Assembly (NCBI GenBank): GCA_963082975.1
Contig: OY720346.1
Location: 37,475,787-37,539,786 of the forward strand
Source of the DNA: Labia minor
Taxonomy: Eukaryota > Arthropoda > Insecta > Dermaptera > Spongiphoridae
Direction of reading: 5' to 3'
DNA: 64,000 bases
Positions 19,775 to 32,012 of this stretch are shown in pieces. The translations under genes were made by a program, and so were the position numbers. How positions within the stretch are numbered: the stretch's first letter is position 1; each line of letters begins with the position of its first letter. The notes under the pieces are model-generated. The model ran no database searches, was not told the DNA's origin, and saw nothing but the letters and a program-made list of their open reading frames with translations.

Positions 19775-19823
19775 TGGCGGGGCCCTAATGACTGCAACGC
19801 GGCTCTCACTTTGGGAAACACTG
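19775..19823 (-). mobile_element. hAT-like terminal fragment
   Basis: The complement begins CAGTGTTTCCCAAAGTGAG, a hAT-type end. The opposite end was not found. Confidence 0.35.
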
Positions 19824-19910
19824 GATTAGATAATTTATCATAAATTGTTATATTATTGACTTATAATTAACTTAAGGAGCAAAAATGTAAAAAAATATAT
19901 ATGATATGAG

Positions 19911-20140
19911 TAGGGTGACAATATTTCGAAAACATCAAATCGGGACATTTGCGTTTTTTTAGAGCCATATTGAATGAAAAATCGAAAATGTTTAAGAACC
20001 AAATCGGAAAAAAACGTTCGCCGGACCTTAATATTTAAAAACCGGGACAATAGACTGTTCCGTAGACATATTTCAGGACTCCGGGACGGAGCACCTAAAA
20101 TCGGGACAATCCCGGAAAACCGGGACGTTTGGTCATGCTA
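19911..20140. mobile_element. hAT-type MITE (230 bp)
   Basis: Left end TAGGGTGACAAT, right end ATTGTCACC-like but mutated (GGTCATGCTA). Flanks GATATGAG and ACTATGAG agree at 6 of 8 positions, consistent with an old 8-bp target duplication. Shares GGGAC/GTCCC motifs with the MITE at 17572. Confidence 0.6.
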
Positions 20141-20439
20141 ACTATGAGGGAGGGAATGAGTATTTATATGACACAATGGGTACCCTTGATATAAAACTAT
20201 AGATTATTAGATTTTTGAAAGTATATTCCTAATTATTCTTTAATAATTTCATAATTTAAATAAATAATTCTTATATTAAAATAATGTAGTATTCTGTGTA
20301 TTATCCCATTCCTTTTTTAAAGTCTCGTTTTTTGTTTATTTGACATTGTATTATAATTAATCTCACCCTCATTTATGTAGTTTCCAATATGTATCTTCCC
20401 GGTTTTATTTAGATATTTATCCTATAATGAATATTTAAT

Positions 20440-20720
20440 GCACTTTGTGTGTGAAATGCGAAAGGAATCGACCCATGTTTTTTTAGAGGGTAAAATGGGG
20501 AGGAATACTGGTGGGTGAGTGAATATGGGGAGATGTAGAGTGGGTGGGGTATGGGGGGAGGTGCACTGTTACGAAATCGATCACCGCCTTTAATCCTATT
20601 TAAATTTCATATAAACCGGAAAGACGTTTATCTCGTTCGCCTAGCGAAATAGCCTCCTTTTTATTTCTCGACAAGCGCGATACAATCAATGGAAAACGGA
20701 TAAGAAGTTATCAAAAATTT
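20440..20720. other. GC-richer unique island with G-quadruplex-type run
   Basis: GGG-T-GGGG-tat-GGGGGG at 20542-20558 with further GGGG upstream at 20527, followed by unique mixed sequence. No coding signal; possible regulatory DNA. Confidence 0.35.
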
Positions 20721-21222
20721 AAAATTACAATTTTCTTTTTTTTTTCAAGCGAAAAAATAAACTATAAACAAAACAAAAATAAGACATGTATTTTATTTTA
20801 GTCCAAAAAAAGAATATTTTTGTATAATAAATTCTTAAAATTATTTATAATTTAACTTTTCAATAATTTACAATGTTAGATAAGTTATTTTAAAGAAAAA
20901 AAAAAGTAAATGTAAAATCGAAATTATGCATTTTTCGATAACATAGGAATAGTGTAGGAATAGTGAAAAATATTAAAGAATCTAATTTCCTTGAAATTAA
21001 TTTTTTAGTGAACAATAAAATATGTAATTAAAAATAATTTTCAACTGTTTTTTTTTATAATTTTCAGTTCATAAGAACAAGAGTTCAAATCTCACGAAAT
21101 TGAAATAAATTTACAATATAATAAAATAAAATTTTAAAAAATAAAAATTAAAAATGATTTTTTTAAAAATTGTCCTTAAAAAATAGACAAAATATTGTAT
21201 AAATGTTAATTCTAATCATTAT
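20721..21222. other. AT-rich spacer, nothing recognised
   Basis: Homopolymer-rich AT sequence with no element ends and no open frame of note. Confidence 0.5.
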
Positions 21223-21275
21223 ACTGCGAGGGCAGGTCATAAAGTCCGTGACTTGTTGAATTTCCCGTCTTTTAA
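21223..21275 (+). mobile_element. Solo mariner terminal fragment
   Basis: TACTGCGAGGGCAGGTCATAA and AAGTCCGTGACTT match the left end of the main mariner family. It stops after about 50 bp; a fuller copy starts at 21346. Confidence 0.6.
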
Positions 21276-21345
21276 ATAATATCCATTAATACTTAAATCT
21301 TGATTAATAAATAAATAAACTATTATTTTTAAAAAATACATATAA

Positions 21346-21834
21346 TACGAGGGCAGATCAATAAGAGTCCGTAACTTTTTAAATTTCCCGAGTCTCAAAT
21401 GAAATGACAATACTGCCCCTGTCTGCAGGCAACTATCAGCTGACTTATATCTAAATCGGAACCAGTTGGGTCTTTTAGTTTTGTGTGTCATCCATTAATA
21501 GTATACTTCATCGTAATTTGAGAAGAAATTGGAAAAAAGTGAATTTTCATGAAAATGCATGAATTGGGATACGAATTGCTCCCTCATCCGCCCTATTCTC
21601 CGGATTTAGCCCCGAGTGAATATTTCTTGTATTAGAAAGAGATTTGACTCCAACGATGAAATTATCTCACAAACCTAGCTATTTTGATATCCACAAATCT
21701 TATTTTTTGGAAGAAATAAAAAAATTCGAGAAATGTTGGACGAAGGAGACTACGTTGAACATTAAAATAATTTTTTTTATCCAAAAACCTGTGTTCCATT
21801 CAAAAAGTCACGGGTTTATTGACCTTCCCACGTA
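21346..21834 (+). mobile_element. Internally deleted mariner, both termini present
   Basis: TA-flanked ends: CGAGGGCAGATCAATAAG on the left and TTTATTGACCTTCCCACG on the right. The 5' untranslated part and start region (GGAAAAAAGTGAATTT) are joined directly to the transposase C-terminal part: GYELLPHPPYSPDLAPSEYF with the third catalytic Asp, then remnants of FLKKLEK-type tail with a stop and frameshifts. About 489 bp; cannot make transposase. Confidence 0.85.
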
Positions 21835-21979
21835 TAATTAAATAAATATAAATTTTATATAAAATTTTGTAATTTACTGGTTTATCTTATATATATACAA
21901 CTTTTATAACACTAAATTTTTCTAAATCATTTTTCTATTTCAAGAGAAATTCTTTCATTCTATCACGTAATATAAAAAT

Positions 21980-22350
21980 TGAAATATTTTAGGTATTTTG
22001 AACGAATGATGGGAGAGGGGATAGGATGCTCCTATGTAATTTCCCTCCTTCTCATCACCCCAACAACGCGTGCAAGAAAGGAATGGTGTGGCAGAATAGA
22101 CGGGGGTGGGGGTGGGTGATGGGGAGGTTTGAGGAGTTGTATTATGCGTTGGCCATCGCTTGGGAAATTTATTCGTTTTCCTTGTTTGATAAAATGCGCT
22201 TCTTTTGCGGCTTTCTCCGATGGTCCAACTTCTAATTTGATGCACGTGCCACGCATAAAAGATGAATGCCTTGAAAATATTGAGTTGATTATTCGTTCTT
22301 TTACAGAAAAAAAAATGAAAATATAAGAGAAGAGAAGGGAGGGGAGTAAC
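21980..22350. other. GC-richer unique island with G-quadruplex-type run
   Basis: GGGGGTGGGGGTGGG then TGATGGGG (22102-22124). Overlapping short frames on both strands (22026-22326) show no domain. No copy elsewhere in the window; candidate regulatory element. Confidence 0.4.
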
Positions 22351-22873
22351 GCTGGCGAATTTTAAATATGTATTCTTATTTACGAGAGAATCGAGTCATT
22401 CCATCTATTTATTTTTTCTTCTTCTTCTTTTTCCCCTCTTTTCTCATTCCATTCGCGTATTAAGCATCTTGTTAAATTGATGTCAATTTCCATTATTTTT
22501 CAGGATATAAAATGCCATTCTATATGATATATACTAATGTAGTGGTGGGGAAAAAGTAGAATATAAGTATAGACGATAGAGGGGTGAGAAATTTTCTCTC
22601 TCTTCTCTCGCTTCTTTTTTTTCCTTCCACAATCCCTTAGAAAATGTTCATAAAGTATTTCCTTTATTTTTCCATTTATTTCAATATAATGAAAAATCAC
22701 AAGATAAAGCAATTTCAAACTACAAATGGAAATTTTAATGATAATTTTGAATCATTTTATTCAATTATATAATAATTTACTAAGAAATTTAATTTTTAAT
22801 TTTATTTTAATTTTCAATAATTCATTTGATTATTATTTTTTAGAAAATTTCAATTAATATCATTATTTGATTA

Positions 22874-22960
22874 CTAGCCGTTCCCGGCATCATATGCTGC
22901 CGGCGGCATAAAAGTCTTCTTAGAGGGGCAGGCGGCTTCTAGCCGCACGAGATTGATTAA
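22874..22960 (-). mobile_element. Second Helitron-like 3' terminus
   Basis: On the minus strand: hairpin CCGGCA-gcatatga-TGCCGG (22884-22903), six or seven bases, then CTAG (22877-22874) followed by T. That is the classic Helitron 3' layout (hairpin shortly before CTRR, inserted at A/T). Its sequence differs from the family at 25700-27594. The 5' end was not located, so the length is unknown. Confidence 0.45.
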
Positions 22961-24313
22961 TAATAACAATTTATAGGAAATGTTTCAAATACTTACAAAA
23001 CAACACAATGTTTAAATATAAAATTATTAACTTTATTCAAATCGTCAAAATAAGTTTTTTATTTTTTTTTTATTTGACAAACAAAATTTAAAAAAAATGA
23101 AGTTAGTTACAAATTAAATTAATTTTGACAATTTGTTTGTAACTAATTTCATAGTGTTACAGACATCACATACATACATACATACGGCGGAAATTATGTA
23201 GTTTGATTACATTGAATATCTTATACCCTATTTATAAGGCCCATTATAAAGGAAAATAGAAAATATAGTAGACCAGGGTTTCCCAGCCTTTTTTATAGAA
23301 GTCGGTCCCTTTTAAACTTTATATTAATTAAATAATTAAATAATATAAATAAAAAACAATGAAGAGTTGAAAATGAAAACCTCAAATTGAAATACATAAG
23401 CAAGTGAATAAATATAGAAAAATTATATATTATTGGGCTGTATAAAGAATTTGTCAAATATTTATTTAAATATTAAAAACTTGGATGTTTTTTTACCAGT
23501 AACCACATAATGAATGGTTTTAATTCCATTTTACTTGCGTTTCTACCTTGGTCAATTTTTTTTACCATCTGACAAATATAATCCACACTGGTAATGAAAT
23601 AAGGGCAATATATTTATTTTGATTTTTTTTTTATTTATTAAATTATGCCGGAATGTTGTTATTAAATATATTTTCATTGAAAAAATTTAAGAAAAATATT
23701 TAATTTTACATTCACATTTTAGTTATATTAAAAGTTTAATAAGTTAATAGCTATAATAATATTTAATAGAGTTAAAAAAAATAATAATCAATATTGTTTT
23801 CCAGATGAGATTTGATTAAATTATAAAATTTGACTCTTTAACAAAAATTTATACAATTTATTATTGTTTAAATTTTACAATTTTTTAATTATTTATTTCA
23901 ATTGTTAAATGGGTTTTCTAAAAATGACCCATCAAAAATTTGTTTCCTAAAATGGTACAAATTAATTAAAATAACTTGATTTTCATTTCAAGATGAAAAA
24001 TATATTCAAATTTACTTGATAAAATATTTGATCCCATTTTATACAGTATATATATGGATGATTTCTGATATATATACTAGTATATTAATGACAATCAATA
24101 TAAGAGAAAATAATTTATTTTGAAAAGTATTATTAGCAGGATTAGAATAATAATGAAATGAAGATTTTTTATAACGTTGATATTTTATAATTTACTTTTG
24201 ATTTTATATATAAATAATATTTTTTTAATTTTTAATTTTCTTTCAATTTTTTAATCTTTTGTTATTATTTAAAAATATCTATAATAATAATTTCCTATGT
24301 ATTATAAATATGT
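22961..24313. other. AT-rich spacer with one hAT-like end
   Basis: Mostly A/T. CAGGGTTTCCCAGCC at 23274-23288 looks like a hAT terminal repeat, without a partner. No gene. Confidence 0.4.
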
Positions 24314-24321
24314 GATGTCTG

Positions 24322-25073
24322 CAGTGGCGTACCTAGAACTTTTGCCGCCCGGGGCGATCTCCAGTTTGCCGCCCTTTTTATTATAAGTCAATCAAATAGT
24401 GGTTTTTATAAATTAATACATATAAATAAATTATTAAGTTATTTAATCAATATTAATTAATACACAGAGTAAATTTTTTTACACATATTTATACGCACTC
24501 GTAAACATATTTATATAATATTTACTCTTCTAGCTTTCATACTAGAAAAATCGTGTATAATGCTCTCAAAATTTATATTTATATTTTTTCCGCCGGCTCT
24601 GCTTTTCAAAAGAAAAATCGATGATTTAAAAAAATATTGGTATATCACTTCAAAGTAATCATATAAACTTTTCAATAGAAATGACACTTATAAACTAATA
24701 TCAAAAAATTTTAGTTAAGAAAAATTGCCGAACAAAATCGTAAAGATGCGTTTACGAATTCAACGAATTTTAATGAATACAATAAAATAAAATTATTATC
24801 CTGTTCTTGGAATTAGAATTCGAAATTTACACTAAATAGCATTTATATATACCGAGGAATAATATTCGAAATCATATACTTGATCATAATTTATATAAAT
24901 GAAATAGTAAACTTATAATAATCATTATAATCATTTATTATTCAAGAAAGAAAAAAAAATAAATATGAATGAATAAGTTGCTTTTTACAACTATAACTAA
25001 ATATAAAAAATGCCGCCCCAAGATAAGTGCCGCCCGGTGCGGACCGCACCCCCCCCCCCTAGGTACGCCACCG
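24322..25073. mobile_element. Non-autonomous hAT element (752 bp) with perfect target duplication
   Basis: Inverted ends CAGTGGCGTACCTAG and CTAGGTACGCCACCG, flanked by the perfect 8-bp duplication GATGTCTG (24314-24321 and 25074-25081). Four TGCCGCCC motifs sit near the ends (two by 24342-24378, two by 25011-25036); subterminal repeats of this kind bind transposase in hAT elements. No transposase coding is left. Confidence 0.85.
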
Positions 25074-25179
25074 GATGTCTGAATATTATGAAGTTAGTTA
25101 CAAATTGTCAATTAATTTGTAATTAACTTCATTTTTTTAAAATTTTGTTTTATTAAATTAAATCAGTGTCAATTAAATA

Positions 25180-25595
25180 AGTTGAGCTGTGTCCAGGCAC
25201 ATAACCTACCAACGATTTGAAATAAATTAATTTCCAAACAACATTTTATATATATAAAGTATAAAAAAAAAATTTTCAAACTTGAATTAAAATGATTAAA
25301 TTATATTATATTAGTTTTTATTTTTAGTTTAATTAATCAATTATTAATTACTACTATATTTTAAGTGAAATATTTTGGGACAATGAATATAAAATTATCA
25401 CTTTGTAAACCACCACTTCCGGTTTCCGGATATACTCCGAAAATTGATGAATTCATGTTACTGATGCATTAAGTAAATATATCAAATTTTATCAAAATCC
25501 GTTGAGCCGGTCAAACTATACACGTCTATACGGACACACAATGGGCAGACGGACAGACATCATGCTAAAAATAGATGAATATTTTTTTTTTCGGG
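25180..25595 (-). mobile_element. Family A repeat, diverged copy
   Basis: Stem-loop CTGTG-tccagg-CACA near 25185-25200. ACTTCCGG, the ATCAAATTTTATCAAAATCC phrase and CGGACAGACATCATGC are present. Subterminal repeats are eroded. It ends about 100 bp before the Helitron at 25700. Confidence 0.6.
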
Positions 25596-25699
25596 TTGGC
25601 GAATGATAAATATATTTTATTCTCAAATATTATTAAAATAAATATTTTTGATTTTATTTCGAAATTAAAATAAAAATTTTAAAATATTTTAAATATTAA

Positions 25700-27594
25700 T
25701 CTATATATATAAAGGAGAGTGTTTGTATGTATGTATGTATGTATATATGTATATATGTATGTAATTTGTTTACTTTTTTGCTGTCATAGAAACAAACAAA
25801 AAAGAAATTTCCTACTTAACCGACACTTTACCGGTAATTTAGAATTATGAACATCAAAAAATAAGAAACGATTTCTATGAAATTACATCACAATATTCTT
25901 ATATATCTCTATGGTAACATAGGCTATAGATTTTATTAATATCTAATTCTAATCAATAACCGCAGAATTTAATTTTTTAAAGTTTATATAGTTCTCCGTG
26001 TTGTTCATTCAAGAGCCAGGCGTGGCCCACTGACTGGCGGACTCATTTTACACAATGTATATAACTAGCAATCAAAGAATTATTATAATATTTAACTTTT
26101 TATTTTAAATTCTAATATTCAAATATCATTTCAATTAAATAATTTATTCTAAAAGTTCTCATTTTAATTAATATAATAAAATATTTAAATCATATTTAAC
26201 TTAAATTATTTTGTATTTATTCTTTCTATTATATATTTGAAAACTTCTTTTATTTTAAGGGAGGGAATTAACTATGATCTAAAAAAATTAATAAATGAAC
26301 TTAATAATAAAAAATCAAATAAATCCATTAATTTAAATTAATACTATTAATGAATTTATTTATTGTTAATTTATCTTTAGTTTTATCAATACTTTTATAC
26401 CGTTAATTTTTATAAATTGTCTCAAGTCTCTAACTTTGCAGTTTCTAAAATTTTATTATAATTAAAAATATTCAATAAAAATCAAGCAATGAAATTAAAA
26501 TATCAAAATGAAATGATCAAGAAATATTATACTCTATTATAACATATACAATACTTATAAACTATAGGCGGAGGAAATATTAGACGATATCATTGCGGGT
26601 TCAGGCCAAATCGATCAACATTAATTAAGATATTTTCATTATGACAGATATTAAAAAAACCGCGAATTCAATATCTCTGTTCACTAATTATTTGTAGACT
26701 TTAGTAAAACCTACGCATGACTCAATAGATCCGGATAAACTTTTTCAAATTTTGATCTTAAAATTTATCTTGAAGGTAGTAAAGAAAGAGTAAGATGCGG
26801 AAATCAATTGTAAAATATTAGGTGATTCAGACGACTTAAATATAATAGAAGATTTCGGCAATTGCAATTACAGATAGCGAGGAAAAATTAATCGAGGTAG
26901 GAAAAGAGATGAGGTTTGAAATTAATAATGATAAATAAATATATTTAGAAACAAACAGGAGCAGTATTAACATACAAAATGTAGAATTTGAATATGTAGA
27001 AAAATTGAATGTAATCACGAAGGATAATAATATTTGAGAAGAATTTAAATCGAAGTTGCAATCGGGAAACGCCTGTTATCATTCAGTAAAGAGGCTTATC
27101 TCATCAAAATTATTATAAAAGGGAATGAAAATTAAAATATATAAAACAATTATTTTGTCTGTTGTATTATATGAGTGTGAGACATGGTCTATGATCTTAG
27201 GAGATGAGAGTGGATTCAGAGTATTTGAGAATAGGATTCTTCCCAGCATTCATGGGCCAAAGATGAGGACACCAGGGAATGACGTAAGAAAGATGGAACA
27301 GAGGCTCAGGATAAGGACACTTGGAGAAATGTGGTTGTAGCTGCCAAGGACTTTCGAGTAGATAGTTATAACATATTCAATAAATATATATATAATTAAT
27401 TTATTCATTAAATTAAAATATATTTTAAATAATCACACAATAAGAAATGAATGTTTTATGTTATACATTGATTGAAACAAAATGGATGAAAACCTTTTAC
27501 TACTTTCAACCAAATACTATGTACCACTCGGGGGTACAGGGGGCGGAGCCCCCGTCTAGATGTGAAGAGCGACGAAGGAGCTCTGAGCAGCTAG
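25700..27594 (+). mobile_element. Helitron, non-autonomous (copy ii), carrying a LINE reverse-transcriptase fragment
   Basis: Starts TC (25700-25701, TCTATATATATAAAGGAGAG) after A, and ends CTAG (27591-27594) before T, with a hairpin AGAGC...GCTCT just upstream: the diagnostic Helitron ends with insertion between A and T and no target duplication. Copy iii (38133-39456) has the same two ends, and there the boundaries are proven by a split mariner. No Rep/helicase coding is present, so it depends on an autonomous relative. The 3' half contains LINE sequence (26560-27350). About 1.9 kb. Confidence 0.8.
26560..27350 (+). pseudogene. LINE reverse-transcriptase C-terminal region, broken
   Basis: Forward-strand remnants: CGFRPNRST-like, then AFDSIDREKL-like (THDSIDPDKLFQIL), then FEYVEKLN, then the open 71-codon piece 27125-27340 (KIKIYKTIILSVVLYECETW and FRVFENRILPSIHGPKM). 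This C-terminal segment, with VLYGCETW and RVFENR, is typical of non-LTR retrotransposon proteins common in arthropods. Frameshifts and stops separate the pieces. It lies within the Helitron, in the same orientation. Confidence 0.75.
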
Positions 27595-27654
27595 TACAAT
27601 ATAAATTAAAAAAGAATTGCGGGAGGCAAATTTCAATATGGATGAGGAAATTTG

Positions 27655-27870
27655 TGACGTTATTTAAATTAACTATTTTAAATTAAGAAAATACCAATTA
27701 AGTTGATTTTTGTCGAGACTGAAAGCAATACAGATCGATTTTTCTTTATAAATATTATGATGTGAATTTCAAAAAAAATCATTAATTTAATATCTCAAAA
27801 ATATACGAATATATATATATATAAATATACTTTTTACTAGTATAATAAGATAAGATAAGATATAATATAG
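27655..27870. repeat. Old repeat related to family A
   Basis: Same decayed segment as 540-850 (AATACAGATCGATTTTTCTT and TGTGAATTTCAAAAAAA). Confidence 0.5.
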
Positions 27871-28129
27871 ATGTTACTATGTATTTAAATATACCATATT
27901 TACAATATATGCCAATTATTATTATTTATTTTCATATTTATTTGAAAAATTATTAAATAAGTAATTTAAAGTGAATAAATAGTAAATTGAATTTATAAAT
28001 AAAGAAATCAAATTCAATGTAATGATAATAAATCGAATGATGTGATAATTGAATTTTGTAAAGCCAAAACACTTTTATTTGTAGCTTTTTGTCATGGTGG
28101 TTGTTGAAAATGTATTATTAAAATAAATA

Positions 28130-28640
28130 TAAATTAATATCCAATAGTGGGTGGGAGTTTGTTTAGAAGTAATTTATATTGATGGAAGTATATAAAGTAA
28201 CCAAATGGGCATCCTTGATAGATAGCCCGGATGAATGTCAAAGATCTTTCCATCTCTCGCTCTCTCCGCCTGGCTTTATTTACTTTGAAGAATATTCCAA
28301 TAGGATGAATATTTAACGAGTTCATCTTGAAAATTAATAACGATTGCCTTTGGAATCAATCGGGGCAACTCGACTCAGTTGAAAAGGCAATCTTAATTGA
28401 TCCATCTTTCCACCCACCAATCCGTCAGGGCAACATTTCGTATTCATAATGAATCAACTCCCTGGACCAAGGGAAAATTTCTGGATGGAATAATTTTCCT
28501 GATATTACTTGCCTTGAAACTTGGAAGAGTTTATAGAAAATCGAGTTCAAGTTGCAAGGTAGAAGAGGTTAAAGAACGGGGTAGGGTGGAGGTGAGATAG
28601 GGGGGGTGGAGGCTTGGTGGGTGGATGGAAAATGGAGAAT
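28130..28640. other. GC-richer unique island
   Basis: Mixed-composition sequence with a G-rich end (28583-28628). The short frames 28134-28325 (minus) and 28397-28600 (plus) have no known motif. Candidate regulatory DNA. Confidence 0.35.
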
Positions 28641-28879
28641 GAATTTAATTCAACATTCTGTTGAGATATTATTCTGAGGAAAACTACTATTTTGTTTTTA
28701 AATTTTACAGATTTATTTACTTTAATAAAATATTTATTTATTTAATTACATACAAATAGAATCTTTTGTTAATAAAATTCTATATTATTATTATTTATTT
28801 ATTTATATCGATAGAAAAATGATCCATTCAAATGAATATACAAGAAATGGTGAAGGAGGGGTTGGTAAAGATGAAACGT

Positions 28880-29162
28880 GTAGATCAGACTTTTTGAATG
28901 AAACACAGGTTTTTGGATAAAAAATTATTTTATTTTTCAAAGTAGTCTCCTTGAGTTCTATACACTTCTTCCAACGTATCTCCAATTTTTTTATCCCTTC
29001 CACAAAATAAGATTTGTCGAGGACATCAAAATAGGTATTTGTTTATTAGATGATTTCATCGTTGGTGGAAAATTTCTTTCCGCCGAGCAATTTTTTCAAG
29101 TTTGAAAACAAGAAATAGTCACTCGGGGCTAAATCCGGAGAATAGGGTGGATTAAGATAAAT
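28880..29162 (-). mobile_element. Mariner fragment, transposase C-terminus
   Basis: The complement encodes PYSPDLAPSDYF (third catalytic Asp) at its start and the tail with FVLYGIQKTCVSFKK-type 3' sequence at its end, with frameshifts. The right terminal repeat of the element (ACTTTTTGAATG) is eroded and the left part is missing. Confidence 0.75.
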
Positions 29163-30112
29163 ATAGTTTATAAATTAAATTAAATTTTTATCAAGTAATC
29201 TTTTTTTCATAATAAGAATATATTTTAATAAATATGAAATATGAAAGAGATAAAAGTGTGATAGGGAGGGGGGAAGGCCACTTGAGGATAGAGAGATGGG
29301 ATGCAAAGGGTTCTAGGAAACTCTGTAGCTCCACTCACAGAAAGTCAAGTCTTTTGCAAGAAAACATAATTTCAATTTTTATTTTCAATTGATTTTTGGC
29401 AAACGAGCATTATTAACGAGAAATCTACACCCAACATAATACATACTACACTCAAATATAAAATATAATGAAATTAAAATAATAAATTTTCAAACAAAAA
29501 ATAATGAATATAATATTATTAATAATTGAATATATATTATATATATATATAATATATATACTTTATATTAACAACAATTTTATCTTTAAAATAAAAACAA
29601 AATGTGTTTTATTGGTTATTTATGTAATCGTATATATTTGTATATATTGATTTCTATTTATTTATCAATATCAACTCGACAATTTCATTATCAAAAATAA
29701 GTTTAGAAGACAAAGAAACTAATTGAAGAAGTAGATGATAATATTCAAATTGTATTATTATATAATAGGATTCAGTATTCAAGTATTCAATAATAGTATT
29801 CAAGAAATAAATTAAATTGGAATAAGTTTTAAAATATATATTATAAATCATATTTTATTTATTGTTGTTTTGTGGTACTCCTATAGCTGTGAATTTTTAT
29901 GAGTTTACACATAATAACAAATAAACTTTGAAAATGATGAATATTGGAGGTCGAAATCTGAATCTCAATATCTAATAAAAAGTACAGAAACATAAACTGT
30001 AATTACCTACTTATTTGAATCCAATGATGTTTAACTAAAATTGACATCAATTTTGAAATAAAATCGAACTTACTTCCAACCCGAAATGATTTTTTGTAAA
30101 TCCTAAATATGT
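29163..30112. other. AT-rich spacer, nothing recognised
   Basis: Contains (TA)n around 29530-29560. No element ends or coding motif found. Confidence 0.5.
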
Positions 30113-30120
30113 TAGAAAGA

Positions 30121-30507
30121 CAACACCTGATAATAGGACGGGCAAATCGGGCGACCGTTCGGGCGCCAAATTTAGAGGGGCGCGGATATATAAAAATAAA
30201 ATATTTTTTTACATCTATTATTTTTTGCTATTTTATTAATTAAAATTTAAGCTAGCATTACATTGTTTTTTCTTTAATAATACCAAATAAAGGTCATACT
30301 AATTATTTTATTATTGTTAACAGATTGAATAATTGTAATATTATTTATAAGAAAACTTTTGACTATATAATTTTTTTTTCTTCTTCTGACTATACAACTA
30401 GTTTTGTTAAAAAGTTTATTTTTATAAAATTAATTTATATAAAAGGACGCTAAATTTTGTTTTGTTTTTTTTTGCCCAGGGCGCTTAAAACTCTAGAACC
30501 GGCCCTG
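30121..30507. mobile_element. Probable hAT-type non-autonomous element (387 bp)
   Basis: Perfect 8-bp flanking duplication TAGAAAGA (30113-30120 and 30508-30515). The right end reads, on the complement, CAGGGCCGGTTCTAGAG, a common hAT-like end; the left end starts CA but is otherwise diverged. GC-rich subterminal regions enclose an AT-rich middle. Confidence 0.65.
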
Positions 30508-30689
30508 TAGAAAGAATACAGTCTAAATGTAGTACCAATCGTCATATATAACCAGGATAAAAAAATAAAAACATATTTTTGTTAAATCAAAAAATATATT
30601 AAATATAAAATAAATATTTGGAATCAGAATTCAGTGACTTTTTGAATGTAAAATATATTCTTTTTTCTTTTAATCATAAAAATTATTGC

Positions 30690-31300
30690 TCAGCATCAGC
30701 AGTCTTCTCTTAGAGTATTTCCAGATTTTTTGTTATTTTTCACGGTCCTCATAAGGCATTTGTTTCAGTGATGATCTGTTTTTGATTTTTTGATATAGGA
30801 AATTGTCTCATGGGAGAAATTGATACGGTTTCTACATATCATGGAAAAAAGAACTTTAATATCGAGCTGTTGGTTTTCCATTCAGCACTTTCAACCCCCC
30901 CCCCCCTCTTCTCAAATTCCGTTCTCCTCCAGTCTGTCCGAAACTTAATTCATTACTCATCTTATGAGGTTTTCATTTAGCTTACGAGCAATTAGCTCCG
31001 AAGAGACAGAACAGTCGGCGGTCGTCTATCAAAAACAACTCATCACATCTAGAAATGCTTGATCGATTACAGTCGTTAAGGTTCTTTTTTTTCTTCACTA
31101 GGATTTTTATATATTTAATTTTTTTTCTACTTTTCTTTTTTTATAATATTTTAAGTAGAAAGCTTAAAAGGGCTAATTCCTTGGAAAGTATTGAGAGAGA
31201 GAGAGAGAGAGAGAGAAAGAGGGAGAGACAAAGCGAGAAAGGAGTGGGAGTGAAAAAAAGAGATAATCATCCATTGATGATGAATTGTCTAAAAAATGTT
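30690..31300. other. Unique island with simple repeats
   Basis: Mixed sequence at 30690-31080 with a C-run (30894-30906), followed by a GA-tract (31194-31216). The 82-codon frame 31055-31303 translates simple sequence and is not considered a gene. Confidence 0.3.
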
Positions 31301-31626
31301 TAACTTGGCAAGTGAAGGAAAGAAAAGAATCAAAACGACCGCGATTTTATTTAACAAAATAGATTATATATATATAAAGCATGGTTAATCCATTTAGTTT
31401 GCTTTCTTTTACTTGTCAAAGCATCCTATTTTCCGGCAGAAGTTGCTTGATATTGATTCCACTCCCACACCCAATCCTCAATTTACACAAGAAGTTAAAA
31501 TGAAAATTATATTTCTTTATTATTTTATTCATTGAAAGCTATTATTTTATTATAAGAGTTATACTAATATAAAATACTTTAAAAGTTTATTGGTATTCAA
31601 ACTATACAAATGCAAATTTCAATATA

Positions 31627-31870
31627 TACGAGGGGAGGTCAATAAGTCAGAGGCACTGCAACACTGCTCCTGTGAATAGGCAACTTTTAGCTGACTCCTG
31701 TCAAAATTTGAACCAGCTGGGTCTTTTAGTTTTTGTTTGACATCCATTAATAGCAGACTACTAAAATAAAATGGAAAAAAGTGAATTTCGTGTGCTCATT
31801 ATGCATTATTTTTTTCGAAAAAAACATCACTGAAACCAAGGCTAAGCTTGATAAATTCTATGGGAACTCT
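31627..31870 (+). mobile_element. Mariner 5' fragment with transposase N-terminus
   Basis: TA-CGAGGGGAGGTCAATAAG left end, 5' untranslated region, then ATG at about 31770: MEKSEFRVLIMHYFFRKK, the typical mariner N-terminal helix-turn-helix start, with a frameshift afterwards. Truncated at about 31870. Confidence 0.8.
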
Positions 31871-32012
31871 GTACCATAGTAATTTAATATAATAAATGAA
31901 TTTATATTTAATTAAAATAAAATAATAAAAAAAAATATATTAATTAAATAAACTAGGAAAGTAGAATGTGTAAAAGATGAAGAAAGATGTTCAATTTTCT
32001 TTATTATACACC

